The position numbers and the translations under genes are program-made. From NCBI GenBank assembly GCA_947166345.1, contig CAMVDU010000022.1, positions 1 through 43,071 of the forward strand: DNA of 43,071 bases, read 5' to 3'. Source of the stretch: an uncultured Prevotellaceae bacterium (GTDB lineage: Bacteria; Bacteroidota; Bacteroidia; Bacteroidales; Bacteroidaceae). Numbering within the stretch: position 1 is the first letter of the stretch; every line of letters starts with the position of its first letter. Under the pieces are notes generated by a model. It worked only from the letters and a program-made list of their open reading frames with translations, was not told the DNA's origin and made no database searches. Of the stretch, positions 1-8,390 are shown piece by piece.

Positions 1-46
1 AAATATTACTACTAACCTAAAACAATCTATTAACCTTTTGACGATG

Positions 47-54
47 CAAAGGTA
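47..54 (-). promoter_or_regulatory. Leftward promoter for a gene beyond the left edge
   Basis: On the minus strand this reads TACCTTTG, the Bacteroidota -7 element (TAnnTTTG). A TTTG -33 element (75-78) lies exactly 20 bp upstream. The match is complete, so this is a strong, probably constitutive promoter for a gene transcribed out of the window. It is divergent from the glycosyltransferase pair. Confidence 0.7.
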
Positions 55-213
55 CAACGTTTTTTAAAACCACACAAATTTTTTAGTGTTCAGAATACAA
101 AAAATCACTCTATTCTTGATTTGAATCAAGCCTTGTGTGCGAAAACAACACATTTTCACACATATTTCACAGCTATTTACAATTCAGCGTGCAGAAATCT
201 CAAGTAATTGTAT

Positions 214-221
214 TACCTTTG
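214..221 (+). promoter_or_regulatory. -7 promoter element of the glycosyltransferase pair
   Basis: TACCTTTG matches the Bacteroidota -7 consensus. No TTTG is seen at the expected -33 position. The element ends only 8 bases before the ATG at 230, so the transcript would have almost no leader. Confidence 0.5.
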
Positions 222-229
222 CAACTGCA

Positions 230-1507
230 ATGAGAGTACTGATAGTCAACACGAGTGAAAGGACCGGTGGTGCAGCCGTAGCTGCCCACCGTCTGATGGA
301 TGCCCTGAACAACCACGGTGTGAAGGCTAAGATGCTGGTAAGAGACCGTTCGACCCAGTGTCTGACGGTCAGCACCTTGCCTGCCTCATGGAAACAGCGA
401 TGGCATTTCCTGTGGGAAAGGTTTATCATCTGGAGATATCTCCACTTTAAACGTGAACATCTTTTTGAGATAGACATTGCCAACTGCGGCACGGACATCA
501 CACGACTGCCCGAGTTCAAAGAGGCTGACGTGATACACCTGCAATGGATCAATCAAGGTATGCTCTCGCTAAAGATTATTCGCAAGATCTTGGAAAGTGG
601 TAAACCAGTGGTATGGACCATGCACGATATATGGCCTGCCACAGCTATCTGCCACTTGACGATGAGCTGCAAGCAGTTTATGAGCCGTTGTACCATGTGT
701 CCATATCTCCCTGGCGGCAACAAGAAGACCACTCGCCTGGCTATAAAGGTATGGCAGCGCAAAATGACGATGCTGACCCATGGCAACATTGTTTTTGTGG
801 CTTGTAGTCATTGGCTGGAAGGTGAAGCCAGCAAAAGTGCGCTACTGAAAGGTCAGAAGGTGATAAGCATCCCCAATGCCATTGATACTCGCACATTCTC
901 ACCAGGCAATGCGTCAGAAGCCCGTCAAGCCCTGGGCTTGCCACAGGACAAGTTACTACTATTATTTGTATGCCAGCGCGTGACTAATGTAAACAAAGGC
1001 ATGCACTATCTGGCGGAGGCTTGTCGCAAACTGGCGCATCAGCACCCAGAACTGAGCGAACGACTGGGGTTGGTACTGTTAGGAGGACATGCCGATGAGG
1101 TGAGTGCCGAGATGCCGTTCGCCACCTACCCCATGGGTTATGTCAGCGACGAGGCACAGATTGTGAGTATCTATCAGGCCTCAGACGTATTTGTCTTGCC
1201 ATCGCTCAGCGAAAACCTGCCCAACACCATCATGGAAGCAATGGCCTGTGGACTGCCTTGCATAGGTTTTCGCGTTGGAGGCATTCCTGAAGAGATTGAC
1301 CATAAGAAGAATGGCTACGTGGCTGAATACCGCAACAGTGACGACTTGGCACGAGGCATCCACTGGACACTTTGCGAGGCCAATCGTGAAGCACTATCGG
1401 TAGCAGCCATCAAGAAGGTTCACCACAACTTCTCGCAGAGTAGCGTGGCTCTGCAATACAGCGAAGTGTATCAAGAATTGCTGGCTCAAAAACACTTTAT
1501 GCTATGA
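230..1507 (+). CDS. Glycosyltransferase family 4 protein
   Basis: A 425-residue retaining glycosyltransferase of the GT-B fold, expected to transfer a sugar from a nucleotide-sugar to a surface polysaccharide or lipid-linked glycan at the cytoplasmic face of the membrane. The N-terminal Rossmann half has the GGAAVAAHRL stretch (residues 13-22). The C-terminal half has the GT4 EX7E motif (E328 and E336, in SENLPNTIMEAM). The reading frame is open from 137, but that start would add 31 residues unlike the family, and the likely promoter lies inside that stretch, so I take the ATG at 230. The last bases overlap the next gene (ATGA), so the two glycosyltransferases are translationally coupled. Donor and acceptor sugars cannot be read from the sequence. 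Confidence 0.88.
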   Translation: MRVLIVNTSERTGGAAVAAHRLMDALNNHGVKAKMLVRDRSTQCLTVSTLPASWKQRWHFLWERFIIWRYLHFKREHLFEIDIANCGTDITRLPEFKEADVIHLQWINQGMLSLKIIRKILESGKPVVWTMHDIWPATAICHLTMSCKQFMSRCTMCPYLPGGNKKTTRLAIKVWQRKMTMLTHGNIVFVACSHWLEGEASKSALLKGQKVISIPNAIDTRTFSPGNASEARQALGLPQDKLLLLFVCQRVTNVNKGMHYLAEACRKLAHQHPELSERLGLVLLGGHADEVSAEMPFATYPMGYVSDEAQIVSIYQASDVFVLPSLSENLPNTIMEAMACGLPCIGFRVGGIPEEIDHKKNGYVAEYRNSDDLARGIHWTLCEANREALSVAAIKKVHHNFSQSSVALQYSEVYQELLAQKHFML

Positions 1508-2292
1508 CGAAGTTTACGGTCATCACCATTACATACAACGCAGAGAAGGTGTTGGAGAGAACGCTGCAAAGCGTACTCACCCAGACTTACGAGGACGTGG
1601 AACACCTGATCATAGACGGGGCGTCGAAGGATAAGACGCTGGCACTTGCTGAAGCCTACAAGAAAGCAAGTGACGATTCAGGACAAGGACATAAGGTCAT
1701 CATCAAGTCGGAGCCTGACGAAGGCATCTATGACGCCATGAACAAAGGGCTGACACAGGCCTCTGGCGACTATATCGTGTTTATGAATGCAGGCGACTTT
1801 TTCCCACAAGACGATACGCTGGAGGAGATTGCCCACCGCTGTCACCTGAACGAGCTGCCCAGTGCAGAACTGCCTGCCGTACTCTATGGCAACACGGATA
1901 TTGTGGACGGTGAAGGACGCTACCTGCATCCGCGCCGACTGCAGCCACCAGCAAAACTCACGTGGCACTCGTTTCGTCACGGCATGCTGGTATGCCACCA
2001 GGCATTCTATGCCCGTACAGACATTGCCAAGAACATACAGTACGACATGCAATACCGCTACTCAGCCGATGTAGACTGGTGTATTCGTGTGATGAAAGAA
2101 GCCGACCGTCTGGGACTGCCGCTCTACAATATAAATAAGGTAGTAGCGAACTATACAGAGGAGGGTGCAACAACACTGCACCATCACGAGTCGCTACGTG
2201 AGCGCTACCGCGTGATGGTGCAGCATTATGGTCGTGTTTCTACGTTCCTGATGCACTGCTGGTTTGCAGTGCGCAGCGTTATCTCACGATAA
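1504..2292 (+). CDS. Glycosyltransferase family 2 protein
   Basis: A 262-residue inverting glycosyltransferase of the GT-A fold (WcaA/EpsE-like). Visible family features are VITITYNAE (6-14), the nucleotide-binding IIDGASKDKT (36-45), EPDEGIYDAMNKGL (70-83) and the metal-binding region NAGDFF (95-100). It has no membrane segment before about residue 240, so it is probably cytosolic or peripheral. The start overlaps the stop of the GT4 gene by 4 bases, so both probably extend the same surface glycan. The 3' end overlaps the 3' end of the convergent amylase gene by 14 bp, and no terminator is visible between them. Substrate unknown. Confidence 0.88.
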   Translation: MTKFTVITITYNAEKVLERTLQSVLTQTYEDVEHLIIDGASKDKTLALAEAYKKASDDSGQGHKVIIKSEPDEGIYDAMNKGLTQASGDYIVFMNAGDFFPQDDTLEEIAHRCHLNELPSAELPAVLYGNTDIVDGEGRYLHPRRLQPPAKLTWHSFRHGMLVCHQAFYARTDIAKNIQYDMQYRYSADVDWCIRVMKEADRLGLPLYNINKVVANYTEEGATTLHHHESLRERYRVMVQHYGRVSTFLMHCWFAVRSVISR

Positions 2293-4345
2293 ACTTCTTG
2301 CCATTCTTGATGTAGATGCCCCGTGGCAGTTGACCATTTACAACTTTGCGTCCCTGCAGGTCGTAGATGATGTCGTTGGCATTCTTGTCGAGGGTCACAT
2401 CGTTGATGCCGGCAGTAACGAGTCCGAAGAATCCCTCCTTGGTATAGTAGCCACCGTTCTTGAACTGAAGGTCAGCCGTCTTGGGTGAGCCGTTGCTGCC
2501 GTTACTGAAAATAATCATACCGGGTTGAGCAACGGTGGTATTCTTCTCTCGAGTGCCGTCCCACTTCCATTTCCACACCTTATTACCATTGAGAGCATCG
2601 CCCAGATAGGTACAGTCAGCACCAGGCCATGTGCCTGTAGCAGAAGTGAAGTTCTCGGCAGGCGAGTTGTTCCAGGCCCAGCACTTGATGGTCTGTGTCC
2701 ATGTGACAGGGGCTTCAAAGAAAGCACACACGTCACCCTCTGCATAGTGACAGAAGTCGGGGATAACCACCTCGGTACTCTTCTTTTCCTTCACCGTATA
2801 GTTACGGGTGATGATGCCGCTCACCTGATTATTGATGAGTAAGCCCACCTTCAGGGTTGTAGTGCCAATGGGGATAGTGATGGTGGTACCGCTGGCTACC
2901 TTGGTGCTGCTGGCAGTAGGATCACTACCGTTGGTGGTATAAACCAGTTGGGCACCTGCGGAAGCAGTAACAGCTGTCAGCAAAGCTTTCTGCTCACCCT
3001 CATAGACACTGGAAGCCAAATCAACATAAGCCGTCTCCATTGCCTTGGGGAAATAGTAGGCATAATGATAGCCAGAAAGCACCTTGACCCACTGCTGCTC
3101 ATTAATAGCATTTGTTGCTTCCAAAGCAGCCACATCCCCCACAGCAACTAACATAAGGAGGTTGGCATTTGTATTATCTTTTTTGATAATACTAGCATAA
3201 TACTTAGTATTGCTACGGAACATACCGTAGTTACTTTCAGCATTGATACCTGCAGTCTTACGAGCTGCCACCATCGCCTTAATCTCAGTGGGATAAGCCA
3301 ACCAGTGGGGCTGGAAAATACAGGGTGTGCCAGGCATAGCCAACAGATAGGCATTGGCAGCCAACGTATCTTTCTTCAACGGACCATTCGAAGAACCATC
3401 AGACCTCAGCTGGGTATCATGGTTTTCGACAAAGGTAACAGCATAACGACGATAAGCCATCTGATTAACAAGTGGATAATTGCCATCATTCTGCTTACCC
3501 AGATAGGTCCAGTCTTTTTTGTCAACCGCATTGCGTACCACATACTTGAACTGGAAATCGAAAGCAGCACTCTGAATGGCGTTGTTGACCTTTGTTCCAT
3601 CTATCCAACTTTTAATAACGCTAGTACCATCCCAACATTCACCTACCGAAAACTCAGGGTTGGAAGCTGTATTATAGATTCCCGTAAACTCTGGACTATA
3701 GCCCTTTACCATATCATAGCGGAAACCTGCATAGCCCAGATCGTTGAGCAGGAAGTTCAAATAGGCCTTGACAATGGTTTGCACATTCTGACTCTTATGA
3801 TCAAGGTCGCGCATGCCACCCCAGTCTTCACCGGTATCGTTATTGGCACTGACGCTGAGTCCCAACTTGGCAGCCTCTTTAGCCGCATTACCACCATCAT
3901 CATTCTTACAGATATCGGTTGACAACATCTCATATTTTACGCCATTATAGGTCTCTGCAGGGAAGTCAACCCAATTGGACTTATTCTTACGATGGTTAAT
4001 CACCACGTCGGCAATGGTCTTGATACCCTTGGCCTTGAATGTATTGATGAGTGAGCGGAGTTCGGCCTCACTGCCAAACGAGCTGTTGTAGTTGGTAAAC
4101 CAGTACAGGTCATCGTAGCCCATGGACTGTCCGCCACAGTTACCACTCTGAGGCAGCCACACCAGTTCGAAGGTGCTGGCGAGCTCATCAGCCTGCTGTT
4201 GCAGCACCACCCAGTTGGTTTCGTCGTAGCTGTCCCACGAGAACGCCTGCAACATCACACCCTTGTATTCTGAAGGCCAGCCCTGAGCAAAGCTATATGA
4301 CAAATTACAAATTACGAATGATAAAAGTAAAAGTAAGCGCTTCAT
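2279..4345 (-). CDS. Secreted GH13 alpha-amylase with type IX secretion C-terminal domain
   Basis: A 688-residue endo-acting alpha-1,4-glucanase, the starch-cutting enzyme of the locus. After a signal peptide (1-20, ending FAQ) comes the GH13 barrel with the classical regions DVVINH (113-118), GFRYDMVKG with nucleophile D211, acid/base E236 (VGECWDG) and FVENHD with D310. About residues 485-560 look like a chitobiase/hexosaminidase C-terminal-type beta domain, followed by a starch-binding-like module rich in Trp (WTQTIKCWAWNN). The last 45 residues (IIYDLQGRKV...LPRGIYIKNGKK) are a type A sorting domain for type IX secretion. There is no convincing lipobox, unlike SusG of Bacteroides. I place the start at 4345 because it gives the signal peptide and follows the -7 box at 4372-4379; the frame stays open for 35 more codons upstream, across the promoter. 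Confidence 0.93.
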   Translation of the reverse strand: MKRLLLLLSFVICNLSYSFAQGWPSEYKGVMLQAFSWDSYDETNWVVLQQQADELASTFELVWLPQSGNCGGQSMGYDDLYWFTNYNSSFGSEAELRSLINTFKAKGIKTIADVVINHRKNKSNWVDFPAETYNGVKYEMLSTDICKNDDGGNAAKEAAKLGLSVSANNDTGEDWGGMRDLDHKSQNVQTIVKAYLNFLLNDLGYAGFRYDMVKGYSPEFTGIYNTASNPEFSVGECWDGTSVIKSWIDGTKVNNAIQSAAFDFQFKYVVRNAVDKKDWTYLGKQNDGNYPLVNQMAYRRYAVTFVENHDTQLRSDGSSNGPLKKDTLAANAYLLAMPGTPCIFQPHWLAYPTEIKAMVAARKTAGINAESNYGMFRSNTKYYASIIKKDNTNANLLMLVAVGDVAALEATNAINEQQWVKVLSGYHYAYYFPKAMETAYVDLASSVYEGEQKALLTAVTASAGAQLVYTTNGSDPTASSTKVASGTTITIPIGTTTLKVGLLINNQVSGIITRNYTVKEKKSTEVVIPDFCHYAEGDVCAFFEAPVTWTQTIKCWAWNNSPAENFTSATGTWPGADCTYLGDALNGNKVWKWKWDGTREKNTTVAQPGMIIFSNGSNGSPKTADLQFKNGGYYTKEGFFGLVTAGINDVTLDKNANDIIYDLQGRKVVNGQLPRGIYIKNGKKFIVR

Positions 4346-4371
4346 ATCTATATTGTTTTTGGTTTCGTCTG

Positions 4372-4379
4372 CGAAGATA
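4372..4379 (-). promoter_or_regulatory. -7 promoter element of the amylase gene
   Basis: Reads TATCTTCG on the minus strand, a one-base variant of TAnnTTTG, 26 bases before the amylase ATG. There is no TTTG at 19-20 bp upstream. An operator-like palindrome (4436-4449) is centred 63.5 bp upstream, matching the arrangement at susC, lacI and malQ. Confidence 0.55.
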
Positions 4380-4410
4380 CGACAATTATTTGACAAAATA
4401 GGTTTCGGTT

Positions 4411-4458
4411 GGATATAATAAAAGAGAAGCCGGAATGCAAACGGTTGCACTCCGGCTT
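4411..4458 (-). terminator. Rho-independent terminator after the sus/OmpA operon
   Basis: A 14-bp stem (4427-4440 with 4445-4458) closes a 4-base loop. The one imperfect pair is A.C on the plus strand but becomes a U.G wobble in the minus-strand transcript. On that strand the stem is followed by TTCTCTTTTATTAT. It lies 22 bases after the stop of the OmpA-family gene and ends the susC-to-OmpA operon. Confidence 0.8.
4436..4449. promoter_or_regulatory. Putative LacI-family operator upstream of the amylase promoter
   Basis: TGCAAACGGTTGCA differs at one position from the perfect TGCAAACGTTTGCA at the other two sites in this locus. It forms the top of a terminator hairpin, so its symmetry alone is weak evidence. 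The sequence identity and the matching distance to the amylase -7 box are what support it. Confidence 0.5.
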
Positions 4459-4480
4459 GAATTCATGTATGAAGCAGGGA

Positions 4481-5689
4481 TTACTTCTTCTCGACCTGAA
4501 CGGTGCGAGTCTTTTCGACCTGACGGGTCTTCTCGACCTTCTCTTCATAGGTCTCGTACTTGGTAACCTTGAAGTTACCCTCACCCTTCACGATGACGCA
4601 ACGGTTCTTGTCGTTCTCAGCAAACGGCTGAACGGTGTCGCCCTTCCACTGGGTGGTGATATTGGCTGCATTGATACCATGCTCGTTGACCAGTTTGCTG
4701 ACAACACCCTCGGCACGCTCCTTAGAGAGGCGCTCATTGATTTCGGGAGTACCAGTCTCCTTGTCAGCGTAACCTGTGACGATAATCTTAGCATTAGGAT
4801 CGGTCTTGATCAGATCGGCAACCTCTTTAATGGCTGCATCGACACCCTGGCCTTTCTCAACATCGCTCACGTTAATGGTGTAGTAAACAACCTTCTCGAT
4901 GTTAGACACCTGAACGGTCTCCACAGGACGCTGCTTCTGAATGGTCTCAGTGTAAGGCTCGTCAACATAGTAGGTCTCTACCACATCAACATACTTAGCC
5001 TTCTTGGGGCCACCAAACTTGAAGGTGAGACCCAGCAGAGCAGATAGCTGCCAGTCGGGATCATAGTTGCGCTTCAAGTTAAATTCATCATTCTTGTAGT
5101 TGGCATCGATTTCGAGACCCAGAGCCACACATCGTGACAGGTTGAAGTTAAATTGCGTACCAAGACGACCGTTGAAAGTTGAGTGTTTGCTATCACACAT
5201 CACTGGACCATGATAGAAATTATTGTCATTGGTAAGGGGTAGAAGATTATTGAACTCATCGAAATCCCATGCATAGTTCACACCAAAACCAGCCAGCAAC
5301 ACCCAGTCGAATGTGTCGTTGATACGATTGGGGTTGATGATATTGGTCATGTTCATCAACAAGTCGATGTCACCAGTGATTGCCTTAAACTTGTAATCCC
5401 TATCCTCTGTCAAGAAGGGGAAACGTTTCTGTTCGAAGCCACCTTTAGCTTCCCAGCCCTGCACATGCAGACGGGCACCCACCTTCGAGTTGAAGTAACG
5501 ACCGAAGGAAACGGCAGCCTGAGGTGTAATCAGGTCAGAAAGGCTATAGTGGGTCAACGTAACCTGTGCACCCCCTTGCAGGGTAATGAAGTTGTAGGGA
5601 TAGTTATCCTCTACGCTCTGTGCATTGGCTGTTGTGGACACTCCGAAGAGGAGTGCCACAGCAGCTGCTATATTAAGAATTCTTTTCAT
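4481..5689 (-). CDS. OmpA-family outer-membrane protein, last gene of the sus operon
   Basis: A 402-residue protein with a signal peptide (MKRILNIAAAVALLF...ANAQ), an N-terminal region of about 215 residues rich in alternating aromatic/polar segments that looks like an eight-stranded outer-membrane barrel, and a C-terminal OmpA/MotB peptidoglycan-binding domain (IIVTGYADKETG, NERLSKERAEGVVSKL). A charged tail of EKVEKTRQVEKT repeats ends the protein. I prefer the ATG at 5689 to the one at 5701, because it gives a normal signal peptide. Only 18 bases separate it from the susF-like gene and a terminator follows it, so it is probably cotranscribed with susCDEF. A role in anchoring or stabilising the Sus complex is speculation. 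Confidence 0.85.
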   Translation of the reverse strand: MKRILNIAAAVALLFGVSTTANAQSVEDNYPYNFITLQGGAQVTLTHYSLSDLITPQAAVSFGRYFNSKVGARLHVQGWEAKGGFEQKRFPFLTEDRDYKFKAITGDIDLLMNMTNIINPNRINDTFDWVLLAGFGVNYAWDFDEFNNLLPLTNDNNFYHGPVMCDSKHSTFNGRLGTQFNFNLSRCVALGLEIDANYKNDEFNLKRNYDPDWQLSALLGLTFKFGGPKKAKYVDVVETYYVDEPYTETIQKQRPVETVQVSNIEKVVYYTINVSDVEKGQGVDAAIKEVADLIKTDPNAKIIVTGYADKETGTPEINERLSKERAEGVVSKLVNEHGINAANITTQWKGDTVQPFAENDKNRCVIVKGEGNFKVTKYETYEEKVEKTRQVEKTRTVQVEKK

Positions 5690-5707
5690 GATTGTTACCA
5701 TTATAGT

Positions 5708-7129
5708 TTACTGTTTTGTAATAATCACCTTATTATTACCTTCGTAGGTAATGTAAAGCTCAATCTTATAGGTACCGGCTTCAGACAAATCAAGATCTTT
5801 GCCATTATTTTGGGTCAGGTTATTATACGCTGTAGGATCGCCGTTAGCTCCACCCCAAGATACGGACCAATCGTGGTTCATACGGAACTTCATAGCGCCA
5901 GCACTAAGATCGGTTACGACCTCCCAAGCACCTGATGCATTATTGTAGGTCAGGTCGGTATCGGTATCCCAATTACCATTAACGGTACCGATAATACTGA
6001 TGCTGTTAACCAAGGTAATATTGTAGGTCATGGCTGCAAGATCCACATCAATCTGATAGAAACCTGCTTCAGCACTGCAGTCCTGCTCACCATCCTGCAC
6101 TAACGTACCAAAAACACCGTTTGGATCCTGTCCCCAGTCTCCATCCCAATTATTCTCATTGGGTTTGAACTTAAAGCCACCATCCAGATAATAGTAACCC
6201 TGATACTTACCATCAGAGTTAGCCCCATAGAGAGGCATTGACTGGCTCCATCCATGACTATTACCTATCTCGTAAATATAATCACTAAAGCTGACTGGCT
6301 TCACGGTGTATGTTCCTTCGAGAAGATTGAGGGAAATGCTATAGAACAAAGCGCCCTCTTCGGCAGCAAATTTAATATTGCCGCCAGCATTACTGTGAGA
6401 CAGACGACCACTATAGGCCACTTCATCTACATCCTTAAGCGCTGATAAAGCGATATCCCAGTTAGCAATGCTACCATCTCCATTGAAAGCAGAAGCGGGA
6501 ATGAACTTAATCTCATAAGTCTCTATGCCTTCTACAGCAGGGAGCAGATAGTTGAACACAGGGTTCTCATAAACATCACCTCCATTATTCACCAAATGCC
6601 ATTCGTCAACTTTAGTACATGTCCATCCATCGACATTACCAACGATGTAATAGCCATCAGGATCTATAAAAGGAGCCTCAGCAATAGCTTTAACTTCGAA
6701 TGGGGCAGAAGATGCCAACTTAACATTGGAACTGCCATTGGTCATCCACATTTCAATAGTAGCCATCAGCGTTTGGGTGACATTGGGATTACGTCCATAA
6801 TTATCAGCCAGATACTGCTGAAGGTCAGCAACAGCCATTCTTCCTTGATTGTCAAGTTCATAGCTTGCATTTCCAAAGTTAATAAGATAGATTGGCGTAA
6901 AATCTGCAACATTAGTAGTTGGCTCAGTCAGACTACATACCTGTACACTATCCTGTCCCTCTTCAATAGCATTAAGGTTGACTGTTGAGACACTAGCAAC
7001 AGCTCCATCGGCAAAAGTGGCGACAGTAGGCTGTTCGATGACTGCGGGAGAGTCCCAGTCCTTGTAGTCGTCGGTGCATGCTGCTACCGACGCCACAAGA
7101 GCTATTCCAAATAATATTTTCTTAGTCAT
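5708..7129 (-). CDS. susF: SusF-like surface starch-binding lipoprotein
   Basis: A 473-residue lipoprotein (lipobox ending at C18, followed by the acidic TDDYKDWD, a typical surface-export signal in Bacteroidota). After an N-terminal beta-sandwich region of about 120 residues come three repeated modules of the SusE/SusF starch-binding type with paired Trp/Tyr: around GNVDGWTCTKVDEW, GNSHGWSQSMPLYG...NNWDGDWGQDPNG, and the C-terminal IGTVNGNWDTDTDL...NHDWSVSWGG. It binds starch at the cell surface and has no catalytic residues. The ATG at 7129 was chosen over 7147 because it begins the lipoprotein signal. The gene follows the susE-like gene by 26 bases. Assignment as SusF rather than a second SusE rests on the three binding modules. 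Confidence 0.85.
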   Translation of the reverse strand: MTKKILFGIALVASVAACTDDYKDWDSPAVIEQPTVATFADGAVASVSTVNLNAIEEGQDSVQVCSLTEPTTNVADFTPIYLINFGNASYELDNQGRMAVADLQQYLADNYGRNPNVTQTLMATIEMWMTNGSSNVKLASSAPFEVKAIAEAPFIDPDGYYIVGNVDGWTCTKVDEWHLVNNGGDVYENPVFNYLLPAVEGIETYEIKFIPASAFNGDGSIANWDIALSALKDVDEVAYSGRLSHSNAGGNIKFAAEEGALFYSISLNLLEGTYTVKPVSFSDYIYEIGNSHGWSQSMPLYGANSDGKYQGYYYLDGGFKFKPNENNWDGDWGQDPNGVFGTLVQDGEQDCSAEAGFYQIDVDLAAMTYNITLVNSISIIGTVNGNWDTDTDLTYNNASGAWEVVTDLSAGAMKFRMNHDWSVSWGGANGDPTAYNNLTQNNGKDLDLSEAGTYKIELYITYEGNNKVIITKQ

Positions 7130-7155
7130 AATAATCTGTTTTAGCAATGGTTTGT

Positions 7156-8364
7156 TTACTGCTTAATAAAACGATAATAACCTGTTATGTCATTAAAGAT
7201 GACAAGGTAGCTGCCAGTTTCAGGAATTACGATATTAGGACCGTTCTGCGTACCAAAACCGTAATAACCATCTGTTAGATTGATAAGTGATCCACCACGA
7301 TTATAGGTCCAATCTGCACCATCATAGAACTTCACCTCATCATTAGCCTGGAGATCGACTTCGATATACCAGTCATGATTTTGGGTGGCTGCTGTATGGA
7401 CGGCCTGCATAGGATTAGAATTGTCCCATCCACAGAACGAACCAGTGAAATACATATCTGTCAAGGTTGTGACACTCTCGGTGTACTCCTCAACAGTGAG
7501 GACATCAGAACCAGTATTAAGCGTCACTTGATAGATACCAGCAGCAGGAACGGTAATGTTGCCTGAACCACCGTCATTCTTGACAAACGTACCAAATGAA
7601 GCTCCCTGTCCCCACTGGTAATCCCAGCTATCAGGATATTGTTTCAGTTTGAAACCGTTACCCTCTAAGTATCCAACCCATTGGATTTCACCTTGACCAG
7701 TCTTTGCATCATACTCGGCACCATCAACAAGCTGCATCGGGAATGTCTGGGAAGGAACATTACCACCCCACGAACCATCACCGATATCAGCACCAATGAG
7801 ATACCATATCTCAGGATCTGCATTAAGCAGTTCAACATATATAGGCTTAGTGTTCACAGATACAATGTTAGAATATATGGGATAATATTCCGTAAAGGAA
7901 GCATCACGAACCACAGCTTTTATACGGAAATAGAGCATCTGTGTTTCTGGCACTGCATCTGCAGCCCATCCATTGAGTTTTTGCATTGACTTATTAATAT
8001 CGTCTTTCAAGATATCAACGTTACCAACAGAATGAGATTCAGCCAACTGAATGTAGTCAGCTCCTGTATTGTCATCTGCTGTATCGTCAAAAGCTTTCTC
8101 GAATGTCCCAGACGTTGACATTTGGATGTAATACGTTGGGATAACTGGCGCATTAAAGTCAGTATAAGGAGTAGGCTGTGACCAAGTAAGGTTAATAGAT
8201 GCTGTGGTAGCCATATCCACAAGGGATGTTCCAACCACTGGCGTATTGAGGACGAACGTGTTCGGCTGCATCAGCGTTGGGTTAGAATCGTTGTCATCTT
8301 CGCACGATGTCATTGCAATAGTGCCAACAAGCAACGTCATTGCATAGAAAAATATCTTTTTCAT
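7156..8364 (-). CDS. susE: SusE-like surface starch-binding lipoprotein
   Basis: A 402-residue lipoprotein with C21 in TIAMTSC followed by EDDND, a surface-export type signal. The N-terminal part (about 35-175) matches the SusE domain (NLTWSQP, TYYIQMSTSGTFEKAF, YFRIKAVV), a fibronectin-like spacer. Two starch-binding modules follow, with the aromatic clusters DSWDYQWGQG and FCGWDNSNPM...GADWTYNRGG. It presents maltooligosaccharides to SusC/SusD and is not catalytic. It lies 26 bases downstream of susD and 26 bases upstream of the susF-like gene, so all belong to one operon. Confidence 0.88.
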   Translation of the reverse strand: MKKIFFYAMTLLVGTIAMTSCEDDNDSNPTLMQPNTFVLNTPVVGTSLVDMATTASINLTWSQPTPYTDFNAPVIPTYYIQMSTSGTFEKAFDDTADDNTGADYIQLAESHSVGNVDILKDDINKSMQKLNGWAADAVPETQMLYFRIKAVVRDASFTEYYPIYSNIVSVNTKPIYVELLNADPEIWYLIGADIGDGSWGGNVPSQTFPMQLVDGAEYDAKTGQGEIQWVGYLEGNGFKLKQYPDSWDYQWGQGASFGTFVKNDGGSGNITVPAAGIYQVTLNTGSDVLTVEEYTESVTTLTDMYFTGSFCGWDNSNPMQAVHTAATQNHDWYIEVDLQANDEVKFYDGADWTYNRGGSLINLTDGYYGFGTQNGPNIVIPETGSYLVIFNDITGYYRFIKQ

Positions 8365-8390
8365 ATTGTATGTACGCTTTTAGATGATGT

